A stretch of DNA of 64,000 bases from Ashinkailepas kermadecensis (lineage: Eukaryota > Arthropoda > Thecostraca > Neolepadidae): NCBI GenBank assembly GCA_034440615.1, contig JAOTOM010004665.1, forward strand, positions 1 through 64,000, read 5' to 3'. Below, piece after piece: positions 11,806 through 23,136 of this stretch. Every line of letters starts with the position of its first letter. The stretch's first letter is position 1. A program made the position numbers and the translations under genes. Below the pieces are notes generated by a model, which worked only from the letters and a program-made list of their open reading frames with translations, did no database searches and was not told where the DNA came from.

Positions 11806-12054
11806 GTTCGACCGCCAAAACAGCCCGGACCACCAAAACCCCTGGATTGCCCCGATCTTCAGGCTTTCAGGTTCCGAAAAAAAATCCTAAAGGTGGGGCC
11901 CCTTGGGTGCGCTCGTGTCTCTCATACTACGTTCACAGACAATGCAGGGCAAGCGAAAGCCGACGAAGAAATAGAGCGGGCTCGACCCTGTGTGGCTGTT
12001 GGGATATTTGCTTCGACGTCCGCCACCGCTGGCATCCGTGCGAACGGAACGGTT

Positions 12055-12985
12055 CGCCCACACAGACGAGCAGTCCCGCCCACACAGAGGAGCAGTCCCG
12101 CCCACACAGAGGAGCAGTCCCGCTCACACAGAGAAGCAGTCCCGCTCACACAGACGAGCAGTCCCGCCCACACAGAGGAGCAGTCCCGCCCACACAGACG
12201 AGCAGTCCCGCTCACACAGAGGAGCAGTCCCGCTCACACAGAGGAGCAGTCCCGCTCACACAGAGGAGCAGTCCCGCCCACACAGACGAGCAGTCCCGCT
12301 CACACAGAGGAGCAGTCCCGCTCACACAGAGGAGCAGTCCCGCTCACACAGACGAGCAGTCCCGCTCACACAGAGGAGCAGTCCCGCTCACACAGAGGAG
12401 CAGTCCCGCTCACACAGAGGAGCAGTCCCGCTCACACAGAGGAGCAGTCCCGCTCACACAGAGGAGCAGTCCCGCCCACACAGAGGAGCAGTCCCGCCCA
12501 CACAGAGGAGCAGTCCCGCTCACACAGAGGAGCAGTCCCGCCCACACAGAGGAGCAGTCCCGCCCACACAGAGGAGCAGTCCCGCTCACACAGAGGAGCA
12601 GTCCCGCTCACACAGAGGAGCAGTCCCGCCCACACAGAGGAGCAGTCCCGCTCACACAGACGAGCAGTCCCGCTCACACAGAGGAGCAGTCCCGCTCACA
12701 CAGAGGAGCAGTCCCGCCCACACAGAGGAGCAGTCCCGCTCACACAGAGGAGCAGTCCCGCTCACACAGAGGAGCAGTCCCGCCCACACAGACGAGCAGT
12801 CCCGCTCACACAGAGGAGCAGTCCCGCTCACACAGAGGAGCAGTCCCGCTCACACAGAGGAGCAGTCCCGCTCACACAGAGGAGCAGTCCCGCTCACACA
12901 GAGGAGCAGTCCCGCTCACACAGAGGAGCAGTCCCGCTCACACAGAGGAGCAGTCCCGCTCACACAGAGGAGCAGTCAAGCTTAC
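12055..12985. repeat. 22-bp minisatellite, about 42 copies
   Basis: The unit is CACACAGAGGAGCAGTCCCG followed by CY (22 bp), with GAG/GAC and CT/CC variants. The period is 22, so the three frames rotate through the same three peptides (AHTEEQSR, GAVPLTQR and similar). The three overlapping plus-strand ORFs of 368-461 codons are therefore artefacts. Confidence 0.97.
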
Positions 12986-13516
12986 ACAGAGGAGCAGTCT
13001 TATCCACAGAGCAGTCTTATCCACAGAGCGGTCTTATCCACAGAGCGGTCTTTTCCACAGAGCGGTCCCACCAACAGAGCAGTCCCACCAACATAACAGT
13101 CTCATCCACAGAGCAGTCTTATCCACAGAGCGGTCCCACCAACAGAGCAGTCCCACCAACATAACAGTCTCATCCACAGAGCAGTCTTATCCACAGAGCG
13201 GTGCCACCCACAGAGCAGTCCCACCAACATAACAGTCTCATCCACAGAGCAATCCCATCCACAGAGCAGTCTCATCCACAGAGCAGTCCCACCCACAGAG
13301 CTGTCCCACCCACAGAGCGGTCCCATCCACAGAGCAGTCCAACCAACATAACAGTCTCATCTACAGAGCAGTCCCATCCACAGAGCAGTCCCACCCACAG
13401 AGCAGTCTCATCCACAGAGCAGTCTCATCCACAGAGCAGTCCCACCCACAGAGCAGTCCCACCCACAGAGCAGTCCCACCCACAGAGCAGTCTCATCCAC
13501 AGAGCAGTCTCGTCTA
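12986..13516. repeat. 17-bp-type minisatellite derived from the neighbouring array
   Basis: Units of about 17 bp (CACAGAGCAGTCCCACC and variants with CTCATC, CTTATC or ACATAACAG) continue directly from the 22-bp array. The shared core CAGAGNAGTC suggests one array evolved from the other. Confidence 0.9.
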
Positions 13517-14219
13517 CACATAAGAGCATGAACTCGCCGCTTGAGGACAGTTTTGGAGGTTGTGCTTGTTGGATACCTTGGAGTTTGTGATCACATCCTA
13601 CCCATAATATTTTGGGCCGTATTTCACTTTTTGGACACCAGGCTCCTCGGAGGGTGTGATCATTGGAAGTAAATGAGCCTTGCACGTTACGAACGTTCGC
13701 TCCGTCGCCGACGCAGGATGCAGTCGGCATCTCCTCGTGCTGGCTTTATGATGGGAGAGACGGTCGACTGCAGCGCGCAAAAACCGGTCGGCGGCCGGGC
13801 GCGGCGACGGCCGTCGGCAAATGCCAGGCTGATCCGGCTTCGGCGCGGCAGCTGGGTGTGAGAGAGGTGGGCGGCAGGGGACCGGCTACCAGGTATGGAG
13901 AGGGGACCGTGCAGCGACGCCTGCACCACCGTCTGCCGGCACACTGCTGGCCAGGGCTGGCGGCGGAACCGACACGCCGGCTGACGCCGTAACGCCGTCG
14001 TATTCATCGGACTGGGGTCAGACGACGCGGTGACGGAACGGAAGCGCGTCGGGTCACACCTCGGGTCACCACAACATCCGGGTCACGGCAGACGGCACAG
14101 CTGGGCAGATATGCTTGTTTCCACCACGTCTGCACACCTCAGTGGCAGTGCAAACAGCGAGACTGTGGCCTGGTAGCAAGCGTCGCATCACACCTTTTGT
14201 TGGATAACACTGAACAAAG
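13517..14219. other. sdt intron, GC-rich, no gene supported
   Basis: CpG-rich sequence with several short open frames on both strands, including Arg-rich reading frames at 13.67-13.86 kb. None shows a domain. Confidence 0.35.
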
Positions 14220-14270
14220 ATGGCTGACCGACCGGCGGCCGGGCGACAAAAAGCGACCACGCTAGTACAG
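14220..14270 (+). other. Candidate first coding exon (17 codons)
   Basis: AAAG-ATGG at 14220 is a good start context. It opens a 51-nt frame (MADRPAAGRQKATTLVQ) that ends exactly at CAG followed by GTAAGC, a strong donor. This is the structure of a first coding exon of a gene nested on the opposite strand of the sdt intron. I found no convincing second exon, and chance occurrence is possible. Confidence 0.2.
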
Positions 14271-14717
14271 GTAAGCACCAACAGTATCCGATTCGGAACA
14301 ACACTCGCAACACAGACATTTCACGTCGTTTGTTTCATACAACACCCATATCAAGATAACATAGAATGCATCCAAAGTGTGGTGGCAAGGGCACCAGCCC
14401 GTGCACTTGCCGCATTCGTACGTCATGCCCAGCAGTCAGACAATGCTTCAACTCGCACAGGCGACGACCAGGGTGCAGACATACTCACACACGTCGCACG
14501 AGTGGCGAGAAGGCCGCCACCAGCCATCGTCTGCCAGCAGCGGCGCACCAGCTGCACTCGGCTACACACGGCTGACTGACGACAGGCCGCCCCACTCCGC
14601 CCCACTACCGTGTACTCCAGCTGACCGCGCCACGGCGGCGCGCCGAGCCACGCCGTGACGCGCCAGTGAACGCCGCGCGTCGGCCGACCCAACCGTGTCC
14701 GCCCGACACACCACCGC

Positions 14718-15274
14718 CCGCCCGGCTCTGCCCCACAGCAGAGGGCGAGCTACATCCGACACACGGCGCACCGCCCGCCCGGCTCTGCCCCACAGCAGAG
14801 GGCGAGCTACATCTGACACACAGAGCACCGCCCGCCCGGCTCTGCCCCACAGCAGAGGGCGAGCTACATCCGACACACGGAGCACCGCCCGCCCGGCTCT
14901 GCCCCACAGCAGAGGACCGGGGAGCTACATCCGACACACGGCGCACCGCCCGGCTCTGCCACACAGCAGAGGGCGAGCTACATCCGACACACGGAGCACC
15001 GCCCGCCCGGCTCTGCCCCACAGCAGGCTGGTTGGTTATTGGTTTTACGACACGTCGACCGTTGAGTCATGTAGCGTCGCCAATCTCTAACGCCGATTGG
15101 TCGCGGGCGAAGAGTAGCGAAAGGTGAGACTCGAACCCACAACCTTTCGATTGTGAGACGAGCATCTTACCCCTAGACCACTCGTCCCCCTGCCCCACAG
15201 CAGAGGGCGAGCTACATCCGACACACGGAGCACCGCCCGCCTGGCTCTGCCCCACAGCAGAGGACCGGGAAGCT
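14718..15274. repeat. 57-bp minisatellite interrupted by a SINE
   Basis: The unit contains CCCGGCTCTGCCCCACAGCA, GAGGGCGAGCTACATC and CGACACACGG. Copies start at 14721, 14778, 14835, 14892 and onward. The array is split by the SINE at 15027-15189; removing the SINE and one copy of its target duplication restores a regular unit. Confidence 0.93.
15027..15189 (-). mobile_element. tRNA-derived SINE, full length, with 14-bp TSD
   Basis: On the minus strand it begins with a tRNA-like head: GGGGACGAGTGGTCTAGGGG (A box) and GGTTGTGGGTTCGAGTC (B box). It continues through a unique body (CTTCGCCCGCGACCAATCGG) and ends in GACTCAACGGTCGACGTG and CCAATAACCAACC. Flanking copies of CTGCCCCACAGCAG (15013-15026 and 15190-15203) form an exact target-site duplication. 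The anticodon arm is degenerate, so I do not assign the parental tRNA. Confidence 0.92.
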
Positions 15275-16240
15275 ACATCTGATACGCGGAGCATATAATA
15301 AAAATAACGTAAATACATATAATAAAAATAACGTAAATACATATAATAATAAATATATAATACAAATGTCAGTAAAATATGTGAACACAAAAATAACGTA
15401 AATTCAGGTAAGTATATCTCGGAAATACTGCAAGATGAAAGAAAAGAAATTGACCTACAGAAAACAGTACGGATTTTACAAACATTGAAGATGGGATAGC
15501 GATCCACAAGACTAAAATTTGCATGAGAAGTACAATGATGTTAAGTCGGCAAGTAGCTCGCTCACAAGGAGGTTAAGTGAAAGTGCGGACCACATTACAT
15601 GCAGATACCTATTAAAGAAATTGTCGACATTTGCAAGTGGAATATTGTTAAGACCGCCATTAACCATTGCGTGCAGAACAACTCGTTAATCAGCTCCAAC
15701 TACATTTATCATTGGTTGGTTAGTTATGTGCGCTTGGGGAACAGATACTAATGATTATTTATGGTCCATAACTACTATAATCGACAAGAAATATTGTTTA
15801 TCTATTCATCCGCCCCGTGGGCTAAAAGCATGGCATGACATGACTTACGTCAGATGCACGTATTGAGGTACCCGGAGCTAAACTCCAGTGGAAAAGCTAA
15901 ACACCTTGTAGGAAAGTAACCAGCACGATGCTTGCTTCCAATTTTCCACTACAACGATGTACTCTTAACAGCACCAAAAACTTCAAAAGCTTTACAGGAA
16001 CGCTGCATCAATCCAGGCTGATACTACTTCTCCGCTAGCCCGGCTCCACTTCTCGCCGTCCGGGCTCCGCTCCTCTCCCGGTCCGTGCAGCCCGCTCCTC
16101 TATCGCCCCGTTTCTCTGCCGTCCTGTTCCTCTGCCGTCCAGTGCCTCCCCGTTCCTCTGTTGTCCCGTAGCCACTCCTCACCCGTCCCGTTTCTCTCCT
16201 CTCCTCTGCAGTCCTGGCTCCACTATCTGCCAGCCCGGCT
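15275..16240. other. sdt intron, AT-rich, nothing recognised
   Basis: It begins with two or three copies of a short AT-rich unit (CATATAATAAAAATAACG, 15293-15360). The remainder to 16240 has no supported ORF. From about 16050 a degenerate CTCCTCTCCCGTCC-rich prelude to the next array appears. Confidence 0.4.
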
Positions 16241-17168
16241 GCGCTCCTCTGCCGTCGGGTGTCCACTTCTGCCCGTCCGGTGCCCACTTCTGCCCGTCCG
16301 GTGCCCACTTCTGCCCGTCCCGTGCCGCACCGCCGCTCCTCTGCCGTCCGGTGTCCACTTCTGCCGTCGGGTGTCCACTTCTGCCCGTCCCGTGCCGCGC
16401 CGCCGCTCCTCTGCCGTCGGGTGTCCACTTCTGCCCGTCCCGTGCCGCACCGCCGCTCCTCTGCCGTCGGGTGTCCACTTCTGCCCGTCCCGTGCCGCAC
16501 CGCCGCTCCTCTGCCGTCGGGTGTCCACTTCTGCCCGTCCCGTGCCGCACCGCCGCTCCTCTGCCGTCGGGTGCCCACTTCTGTCCGGTGTCCACTTCTG
16601 CCCGTCCCGTGCCGCGCCGCCGCTCCTCTGCCGTCCGGTGTCCACTTCTGTCCGGTGTCCACTTCTGCCCGTCCCGTGCCGCGCCGCCGCTCCTCTGCCG
16701 TCGGGTGCCCACTTCTGTCCGGTGTCCACTTCTGCCCGTCCCGTGCCGGACCGCCGCTCCTCTGCCGTCCGGTGTCCACTTCTGCCCGTCCCGTGCCGCG
16801 CCGCCGCTCCTCTGCCGTCGGGTGCCCACTTCTGCCCGTCCCGTGCCGCACCGCCGCTCCTCTGCCGTCGGGTGTCCACTTCTGCCCGTCCCGTGCCGCA
16901 CCGCCGCTCCTCTGCCGTCGGGTGTCCACTTCTGCCCGTCCCGTGCCGCACCGCCGCTCCTCTGCCGTCGGGTGTCCACTTCTGCCCGTCCCGTGCCGGA
17001 CCGCCGCTCCTCTGCCGTCGGGTGTCCACTTCTGCCCGTCCCGTGCCGCGCCGCCGCTCCTCTGCCGTCGGGTGTCCACTTCTGCCCGTCCCGTGCCGGA
17101 CCGCCGCTCCTCTGCCGTCGGGTGTCCACTTCTGCCCGTCCCGTGCCGCACCGCCGCTCCTCTGCCGT
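16241..17168. repeat. 50-bp minisatellite, about 18 copies
   Basis: The unit runs GTGTCCACTTCTGCCCGTCC, CGTGCCGCACCGCCGCTCC, TCTGCCGTCGG (50 bp), with shortened units near 16260-16370 and 16570-16740. All six frames stay open for 300-390 codons. The frame of any given peptide rotates because 50 is not divisible by three, so none of these ORFs is a gene. Confidence 0.96.
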
Positions 17169-17301
17169 TCATTCACCGGCGTCCGATGGCCGCGGGGCCA
17201 TTCGTGCAGCGTCCGGCCGCTCGTTGCAGCCGCTCCCCAGCCGCCAGCAGACGTGAGAAGGCCACCGCCGGGTCAGCCAGTGCACCGGCCCAGCTTCAGG
17301 C

Positions 17302-17620
17302 CGACTACCCCGCCGCTGGACCACACTGGAGACCGCTGACTACCCGCCGCTGGACCACACTGGCCCACGCTGACTGCCCGCCGCTGGACCACACTGGAGA
17401 CCGCTGACTACCCGCCGCTGGACCACACTGGAGACCGCTGACTACCCGCCGCTGGACCACACTGGACCACGCTGACTACCCGCCGCTGGACCACGCCGAC
17501 TACCCGCCGTTGGACCACACTGCAGACCGCTGACCACCCGCCGCTAGACCACACTGGACCACGCTGACTACCCGCCGCTAGACCACACTGGATATCGCTG
17601 CCGGACCACACTGGGGACTT
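17302..17620. repeat. 34-bp minisatellite
   Basis: The unit CTGACTACCCGCCGCTGGAC, CACACTGGAGACCG recurs every 34 bp. It then degenerates into GCTGCTGGACCACACTG-like repeats to about 17780. Confidence 0.9.
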
Positions 17621-18150
17621 CTGCTGGACCACACTGCATACCGCTGCTGGATCACAATGGGGACCGCTGCTGGATCATACTGGGGACTGCTGCTGGACAC
17701 ACTGAATGCCGCTGCTGGGCCACACTGGGGACCGCCACTTAGATCACACAAGGGACAGCCGTTGGACCACAATGTGGATCATAATTACCCCGCACCGAGT
17801 TTATTGAACTTTGCATTTGCATAATCTAATTCATATAGACGCTGGGCGAGGCTAGGTTTGCTTACTTTCGTATGCATGGGTGTTACTTGTACACTTTTGG
17901 AGTGGTACGCGCCTTTCAATGCTAAATTGTGGACGACCAGAGTTGAGGCAGGGAAATTCAGACAGCTCACCCCCGTACTGAACAGAGCAACAAGACTTTC
18001 CAGAATCCTGACGAGACCCCAATTTCCCTTACATGAACTTCATGTGCCCACCAAATCGTTGCCATAACACGACATATCTGTTCGTACCTTGAACCCCAAC
18101 CTAGTGTTTCTTTGTGGTGTCTTCAGCTTTGCCACATCGATTCCAGCACG

Positions 18151-18682
18151 GGTTGTTCTAGGACAATGTGAAATATAGGGTCGTCGGGGGTTGTTCTAGG
18201 ACAATGTGAAATATATGGTCGTCGGGCGTTGTTCTAGGACAACATGAAATATAGGGTCGTCGGGGGTTGTTCTAGGACAATGCGAAATATAGGGTCGTCG
18301 GGGGTTGTTCTAGGACAATGTAAAATATAGGGTCGTCGGGGGTTGTTCTAGGACAACATGAAATATAGGGTCGTCGGGGGTTGTTCTAGGACAATGTGAA
18401 ATATAGGGTCGTCGGGGGTTGTTCTAGGACCATGTGAAATATGGGGTCGTCGGGGGTTGTTCTAGGACAACATGAAATATAGGGTCGTCGGGGGTTGCTC
18501 TAGGACAATGTGAAATATAGGGTCGTCGGGGGTTGTTCTAGGACAATGTGAAATATGGGGTCGTCGGGGGTTGTTCTAGGACAACATGAAATATAGGGTC
18601 GTCGGGGGTTGCTCTAGGACAATGTGAAATATAGGGTCGTCGGGGGTTGTTCTAGGACAATGTGAAATATGGGGTCGTCGGG
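18151..18682. repeat. 38-bp minisatellite, 14 copies
   Basis: GGTTGTTCTAGGACAATGTG, AAATATAGGGTCGTCGGG is repeated at an exact 38-bp spacing. The variant ACAACATG alternates with ACAATGTG with a loose two-to-three-unit periodicity, which suggests higher-order duplication. Confidence 0.97.
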
Positions 18683-18689
18683 CGGAGGC

Positions 18690-20600
18690 AGTGGCACACT
18701 ATTGCGGCTCAGCAAAACAATAGTGGACCCATTCTTGAATACAAATACAGCTTACATTTTAAACATCATTTCGCTGTGCCTGGTCAAGAAGTTAGAGATC
18801 ATTCAAAACAGCCGTATCCAAAACAGCCGCAGGAGCCTTCGGCAACACCTATGACTAGGGTACTAGCCGGTGCAGACATCTCTTCCGGTTAATGACAACA
18901 CCTGTACCGCTACCACGCTATCATTAAATTCATTTCAAACCACTCGGCACAGCGCCGCTTTCGGCTCCGCAAACTCCACAAGGGCCGAGGTAGGGAGCAA
19001 ACTTCCCCCATTTCGCATCCAAACTGCCACGGCTCTTACAGATCTCAACTTTGCCATGCTAGCGACATCAGCTTCACCGCACACTGGGCCATTCCGGACC
19101 GACGCTCAACCAACCGTCGAGTGCCTGCATCTCGGATGCGGAGTCAGACACCAAGCACGCTGAAATATTTTCCACTTTCAAAGAGTGCGTTGCCCATAAC
19201 AACCGGAGAACGATGACATTCACGGATGAGTCAACACGAGACGAAGAAGTAGGCATCGCCATCACTGGGGCCTTGCTATCTCCAAGTGTCTGCCAGACCA
19301 AAGTTCCACCTGTACCGCAAAGGCAGAGGCAATACTGTCCACCGTCTGGGCACCAAGGCGGGGAAAAGGATCACACACCCACCGGTACAAAACGGATCCG
19401 ACGGCCACTGCTTGTTTGATAGACGTTGTGCAAACTTATTTGGTAACCGACTGTCTGCTTCGTTTTTGGATCCCGAAAACCTGACAATGAAGGCCTCGGA
19501 ATAAAACAAACATCCGAGGAGCTTCGTTCCCCTGGGCCCTCCCCACTAGGAAATTCTGGCCGCGCCCCTGCGTCTCACCGGCCAACATCCTGGCTACTGC
19601 GCTCACAAACACCACTAGCCTGATGGCTATGGCGAGCCCCTCTGCTGGCACTGCAGCGGCACTGTAGGCGGTGTGCGTGTGGTGCGATCTTGGGTCCATC
19701 AGTTCAACTCACCATCAGATCTCCCTGGGCTCATCCTACCCGCCGTGAAAGGCGGCTGGCTAGATGCGCTCACCGTTTATGAAGCTGGCAAACTCGCCAT
19801 GCTCTTCGCTGGCAGGCTGCTGGCTGACGCAAATTCTGCAGGGTTGGTCTTGTCCCGGCAGCGCAAACGGCGACACGTTTTCCTCCAATCATTTCAGCGA
19901 GCACTACAATCAATAAACTAACGCCACAGGAAATCTCGCGCCAGGCTTCAATCCCGCGCCGGATAGTTAGTTATTGTAGTTTAGGGGCGCATCGATTGCA
20001 AATGTCATATAGCGCGCACGGATCGTTTTGATTTGCAGCTATGGTAGCATTTTTGTTATCATATTTCGTTGAAAACAACGACGTTGTTACCATATTGCGT
20101 TGGCAACACACGGTGTGGTGTGTGTTACCATATTGCGTTGCCAACATACGGTGCTGGTCGCAGCTCTTGGCCGGCCCGTGCTCGACAGCGGACAGTTTAG
20201 GATCCGTTTTGGTCCGGTGGATGTGTGAACCGGGCGTAACGTGGTCACCTGGTCAGGCTCTGAATCTGTCCTTGAGTCAATTAGCAGCACACGAGACCTT
20301 TCCCATCCAGAAATAGATCGAATCCAAGAAGCTGTGGCCGTAACGTGCATGTTATCTCTCTTCTGGATCCCGGGCAACATGAGCAGTTAAGGAAATGTGC
20401 GGGAGATAAGGTTGGCAGGAGAGTTCTAGCATCCATCACTGACCACCATGAAGTAATCAATAGGACACTGCAGTCATTCTGCAGTGCCACATTCGTGGGC
20501 ATAACCAGATCGCACGGACGCAATGAGACTCCACACCTTACCGGCGAAACTACACACACCTACCAACAAGCGCGAAATCATCCGGTCTCCATCGCGACCT
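18690..20600 (+). pseudogene. Decayed non-LTR ORF2: RT thumb and RNase H
   Basis: Fragments in changing frames follow the order of a Jockey/I-superfamily ORF2. At 18.69-18.86 kb an RT C-terminal segment reads ILNIISLCLVKKLEIIQNSR. At 19.21 kb there is an RNase H-like start, FTDESTRDEEVGIAI. At about 20.32-20.42 kb the RNase H end reads DRIQEAVAV then LFWIPGN, an in-frame stop, and RLAGEF. The coding frame has multiple stops and shifts, and a LINE tail in the other orientation sits at 19963-20025. It is a dead copy in the sdt intron. Confidence 0.65.
19963..20025 (-). mobile_element. I-like LINE 3' tail fragment
   Basis: On the plus strand this reads GTTAGTTATTGTAGTTTAGG, GGCGCATCGATTGC, ATATAGCGCGCA. 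It is a diverged copy of the same tail, nested in the older ORF2 remnant. Confidence 0.55.
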
Positions 20601-20693
20601 AGACCATGACACTTTGGGTGGAGACGAAATGCATAACCAACGATCAAAATGGGAAGGAAGAGTGGAAAATTATTCCTTGCTGCGTGCTACTTT

Positions 20694-20757
20694 CAAAGTA
20701 ACTGGGCATTTGCCCAGTTACTTTGACCAGTGCCCCACCATTTGGTGGGGCACTGGT
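20694..20757. repeat. Two abutting perfect 32-bp palindromes
   Basis: The first palindrome (20694-20725) has arms CAAAGTAACTGGGCA and its exact complement around a TT centre. The second (20726-20757) has arms ACCAGTGCCCCACCA and its exact complement around a TT centre. No base separates them. The two are unrelated in arm sequence but identical in size and in their CATTTG/CATTTGG-like centres. Confidence 0.95.
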
Positions 20758-20807
20758 CCTCGTACAAGCATTGTTCTGGCGAAGTTGGGACGACGTTCTG
20801 GATATTT

Positions 20808-22060
20808 TTTGTTTCTTATTTGGGTTTAAAGGGCACATCGACTGCAATGGTCATATAGCGCCCATAACAAGTTTATTGATAAAACCAGAAGTAAAATCGT
20901 GGCAAAACAGTGTCATGCTGAGGTGTAATTCCCCGCATACTGTCTCAGTTAAACACTTCTTCGCAGTCGGCCGTTTAGATATATGGTATGGTGCCTTCAC
21001 AGGTGTTACGGTCAGGACGGTCGTCTATCCCACACGTCTCGGCTTACAGGTGGGTGCCTCATCACGGGCGACTCAGCGCGGGGACGGGACCTGGGACTCG
21101 CTTCGGTCGGTGGCGAAATAGGCATCCGCTTTCGGCTGGTAGTTGGTGTAAGTGGCTGGCCTGTGAATGGGGCAGGTGGAGGTGGACCCATTATTTCTCC
21201 AGAGGGGCCAAGTGGTGCGCGCGGTACCGACGGTGAGCGTTCTCGCACGCCGAGCCTCGCAGCCATGGAACATTTTCGCACTGCGCCTTTCCCACCGATG
21301 TTTGATGCCACACTTGTAGATCGTTCTGCTCGACCTCGCGCTGTCAGGTCCGGAGCTCCACTTCGCACAGGAATTATCAGTGACGGCAATGAGCTGGTCG
21401 ATCGGAGAGGTAAGAGAGTCGATGGGGGTGGTAAATTAAGGGAATTCTGCGGGAGTTGCTTGAGTGGATGCCACCATGATCGGTTCAGTCACCGGAGTTG
21501 CGGTAGCGTCAGTTTCGCAGGCGATCGTGCGCTGCTCTGGACGACGTTTTTTGGGGGGAACTGAACGAAGTTTCTGTCTGCACAACAGCAGGGCAAGCCG
21601 GTAAGACGTAGTCGGCTGCAACTCCAGTTACTGCCGCCGGGATTTCATCTTCTGAGTTTACCTGGATTATTGCCAGACCACATTCCTTTAGCAGGCCAAT
21701 CAATTGGCGGGCTGTCATCTTATCCAGAGCATCGCGTCCAGGAGGATCACAGCTCCGTGGTGCAGGTGTAGTAGGTGGCATGTCTGTTCGCTCCTGGGAT
21801 GACTCGGGTTGAAGGGGATGGGTGGAGCTGGCCACCACGGCCGAATAAGAGCCAGGTGTAGTGGCCGTCTTGGTGATTTCCCGAGCTTCTCGGAATGACA
21901 CGCCCCTGTCACACTTCAATCTTATAATACTCTGCTCCCGTTTGAAAACCGGGCAGACTCGGTCACGAGCAGAATGATCGCCCTTGAAGTTTGGACAGCA
22001 TAAGGTTTCCGATGTGCAAGCGTCCACAGAATGATCCGAGGAGGCACATCGCAGACACGT
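20808..22060 (-). pseudogene. Non-LTR ORF1 (gag-like) remnant joined to I-like LINE tail
   Basis: Reading the minus strand from about 22060, two zinc-knuckle-like motifs appear. CLRCASSDHSVDAC fits C-X2-C-X4-H-X4-C. In CPNFKGDHSARDRVC the second Cys is replaced by Phe. They are followed by PVFKREQSI and VSFREAREI, the usual post-knuckle signature of I/Jockey-type ORF1. A Ser/Pro-rich C-terminal part continues in shifted frames to about 20995, and the LINE tail motif lies at 20808-20872. No ORF2 lies between, so this is an internally deleted copy. Its 5' part is cut off by the CR1 copy at 22.1 kb. Confidence 0.7.
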
Positions 22061-22119
22061 GTTATTTTACAGACACGTGTTATTTTGTATAATTTTGTTA
22101 TTATATTATATTATACTAT

Positions 22120-23136
22120 TATAGGTGTCATTTTGAACACAAAATTGGGGGCATCAGAACAGACCAAAGAAGCCAGGAAGAAGGCACTAAGAATGCTTGG
22201 GGCAATACAGAGAAATGTGTCATACAAAAGTGAGGAGGTCATCAGGAAGCTTTACTGTGCATATGTCAGGCCACATTTGGAATACTGTGTCCAAGCTTGG
22301 TCCCCTAGTTATGAGAAAGATTGTTGGCTTTTAGAGAGAGTACAAAAGAGGGCAGCACAAATGGTTAATGGTATAGGCAACCTGGCATATGAGGAAAGAT
22401 TGAAGAAATTGAATATGTTTTCACTTAGATATAGAAGGCTGAGAGGAGATCTCATAGAGGTTTTTAAATTTGTTCATGGTCAGGAACAGGGATATCTCAG
22501 ATAAATGTTTGAATTTAACAGAAATGATGCAATTAGAGGTCATCAATTCAAAATTAAAGTTAATCACGGCAGGACAAGGTTAAGACAGTCTTTCTTCAAC
22601 AACAGGGTAGTAGAACACTGGAACCAGCTGCCAGGAACCATTGTCAGTAGCAACACACTGAACATCTTTAAAAACGGTATAGACAATCATTATAAGAATA
22701 ATGGGTTTGTTTTCTGTATTCCAGGGAGGGTTGATCGACAGGGAGGAATTGGGAGTTGGGAGGAGTTTGTAATTGTTGAGTGTGTTATGCAATAGCAAGT
22801 GAGTCTCTTATTAAGTCTAAACGCTTTATAACTTTATATGTGTACCTAGCAGTGGATTCAGTACCTTCCTTCGGATGTGATACTGATGAGATTGTCTATG
22901 GTAGCACAATGGGTATGATGGGAGGAGCTTGTAATTGTTGAGGGTGTTATGCAATAGCAAGTGAATGGTGCTAGATAGGCTGGGATATATAGCTTCCTGG
23001 GAACTTGGGATAAGGGATTGATTGGGGTGAGAGTATGTACATTTTTAGTACCTTTTCTAGATTGGCTTAACCCAGATGGGCCCCTGTGGCTCTTATTAAG
23101 CCTTAATACTTTATGACTTTACTTTATGACTTTATG
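22120..23136 (+). mobile_element. CR1-like LINE, 5'-truncated copy
   Basis: From GGTGTCATTTTGAACAC onward it follows the ORF2 C-terminus and 3' UTR of the element at 47.6-52.6 kb with few differences. It keeps LGAIQRNVSYKSEEVIRKLY and YVRPHLEYCVQAWSP. A stop (TAA for GAA) falls at 22502 and splits the frame. The end carries the ACTTTATGA tail repeats. It is inserted next to the ORF1 remnant in the sdt intron. The AT-rich 22060-22119 contains a short direct repeat, AGACACGTGTTATTTT. Confidence 0.9.

Noticed and set aside
11847..13232. Three overlapping plus-strand ORFs rich in HTEEQSRS/GAVPLTQ
   Set aside because: The 22-bp unit rotates the frame, so each ORF shows the same peptides in turn. 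This is the signature of non-coding repeat DNA.
16024..17407. Six-frame open region with GRGAAVRHGTGRSG and SGVHFCPSRA repeats
   Set aside because: It is a 50-bp minisatellite of high GC with few stops; no frame is favoured.
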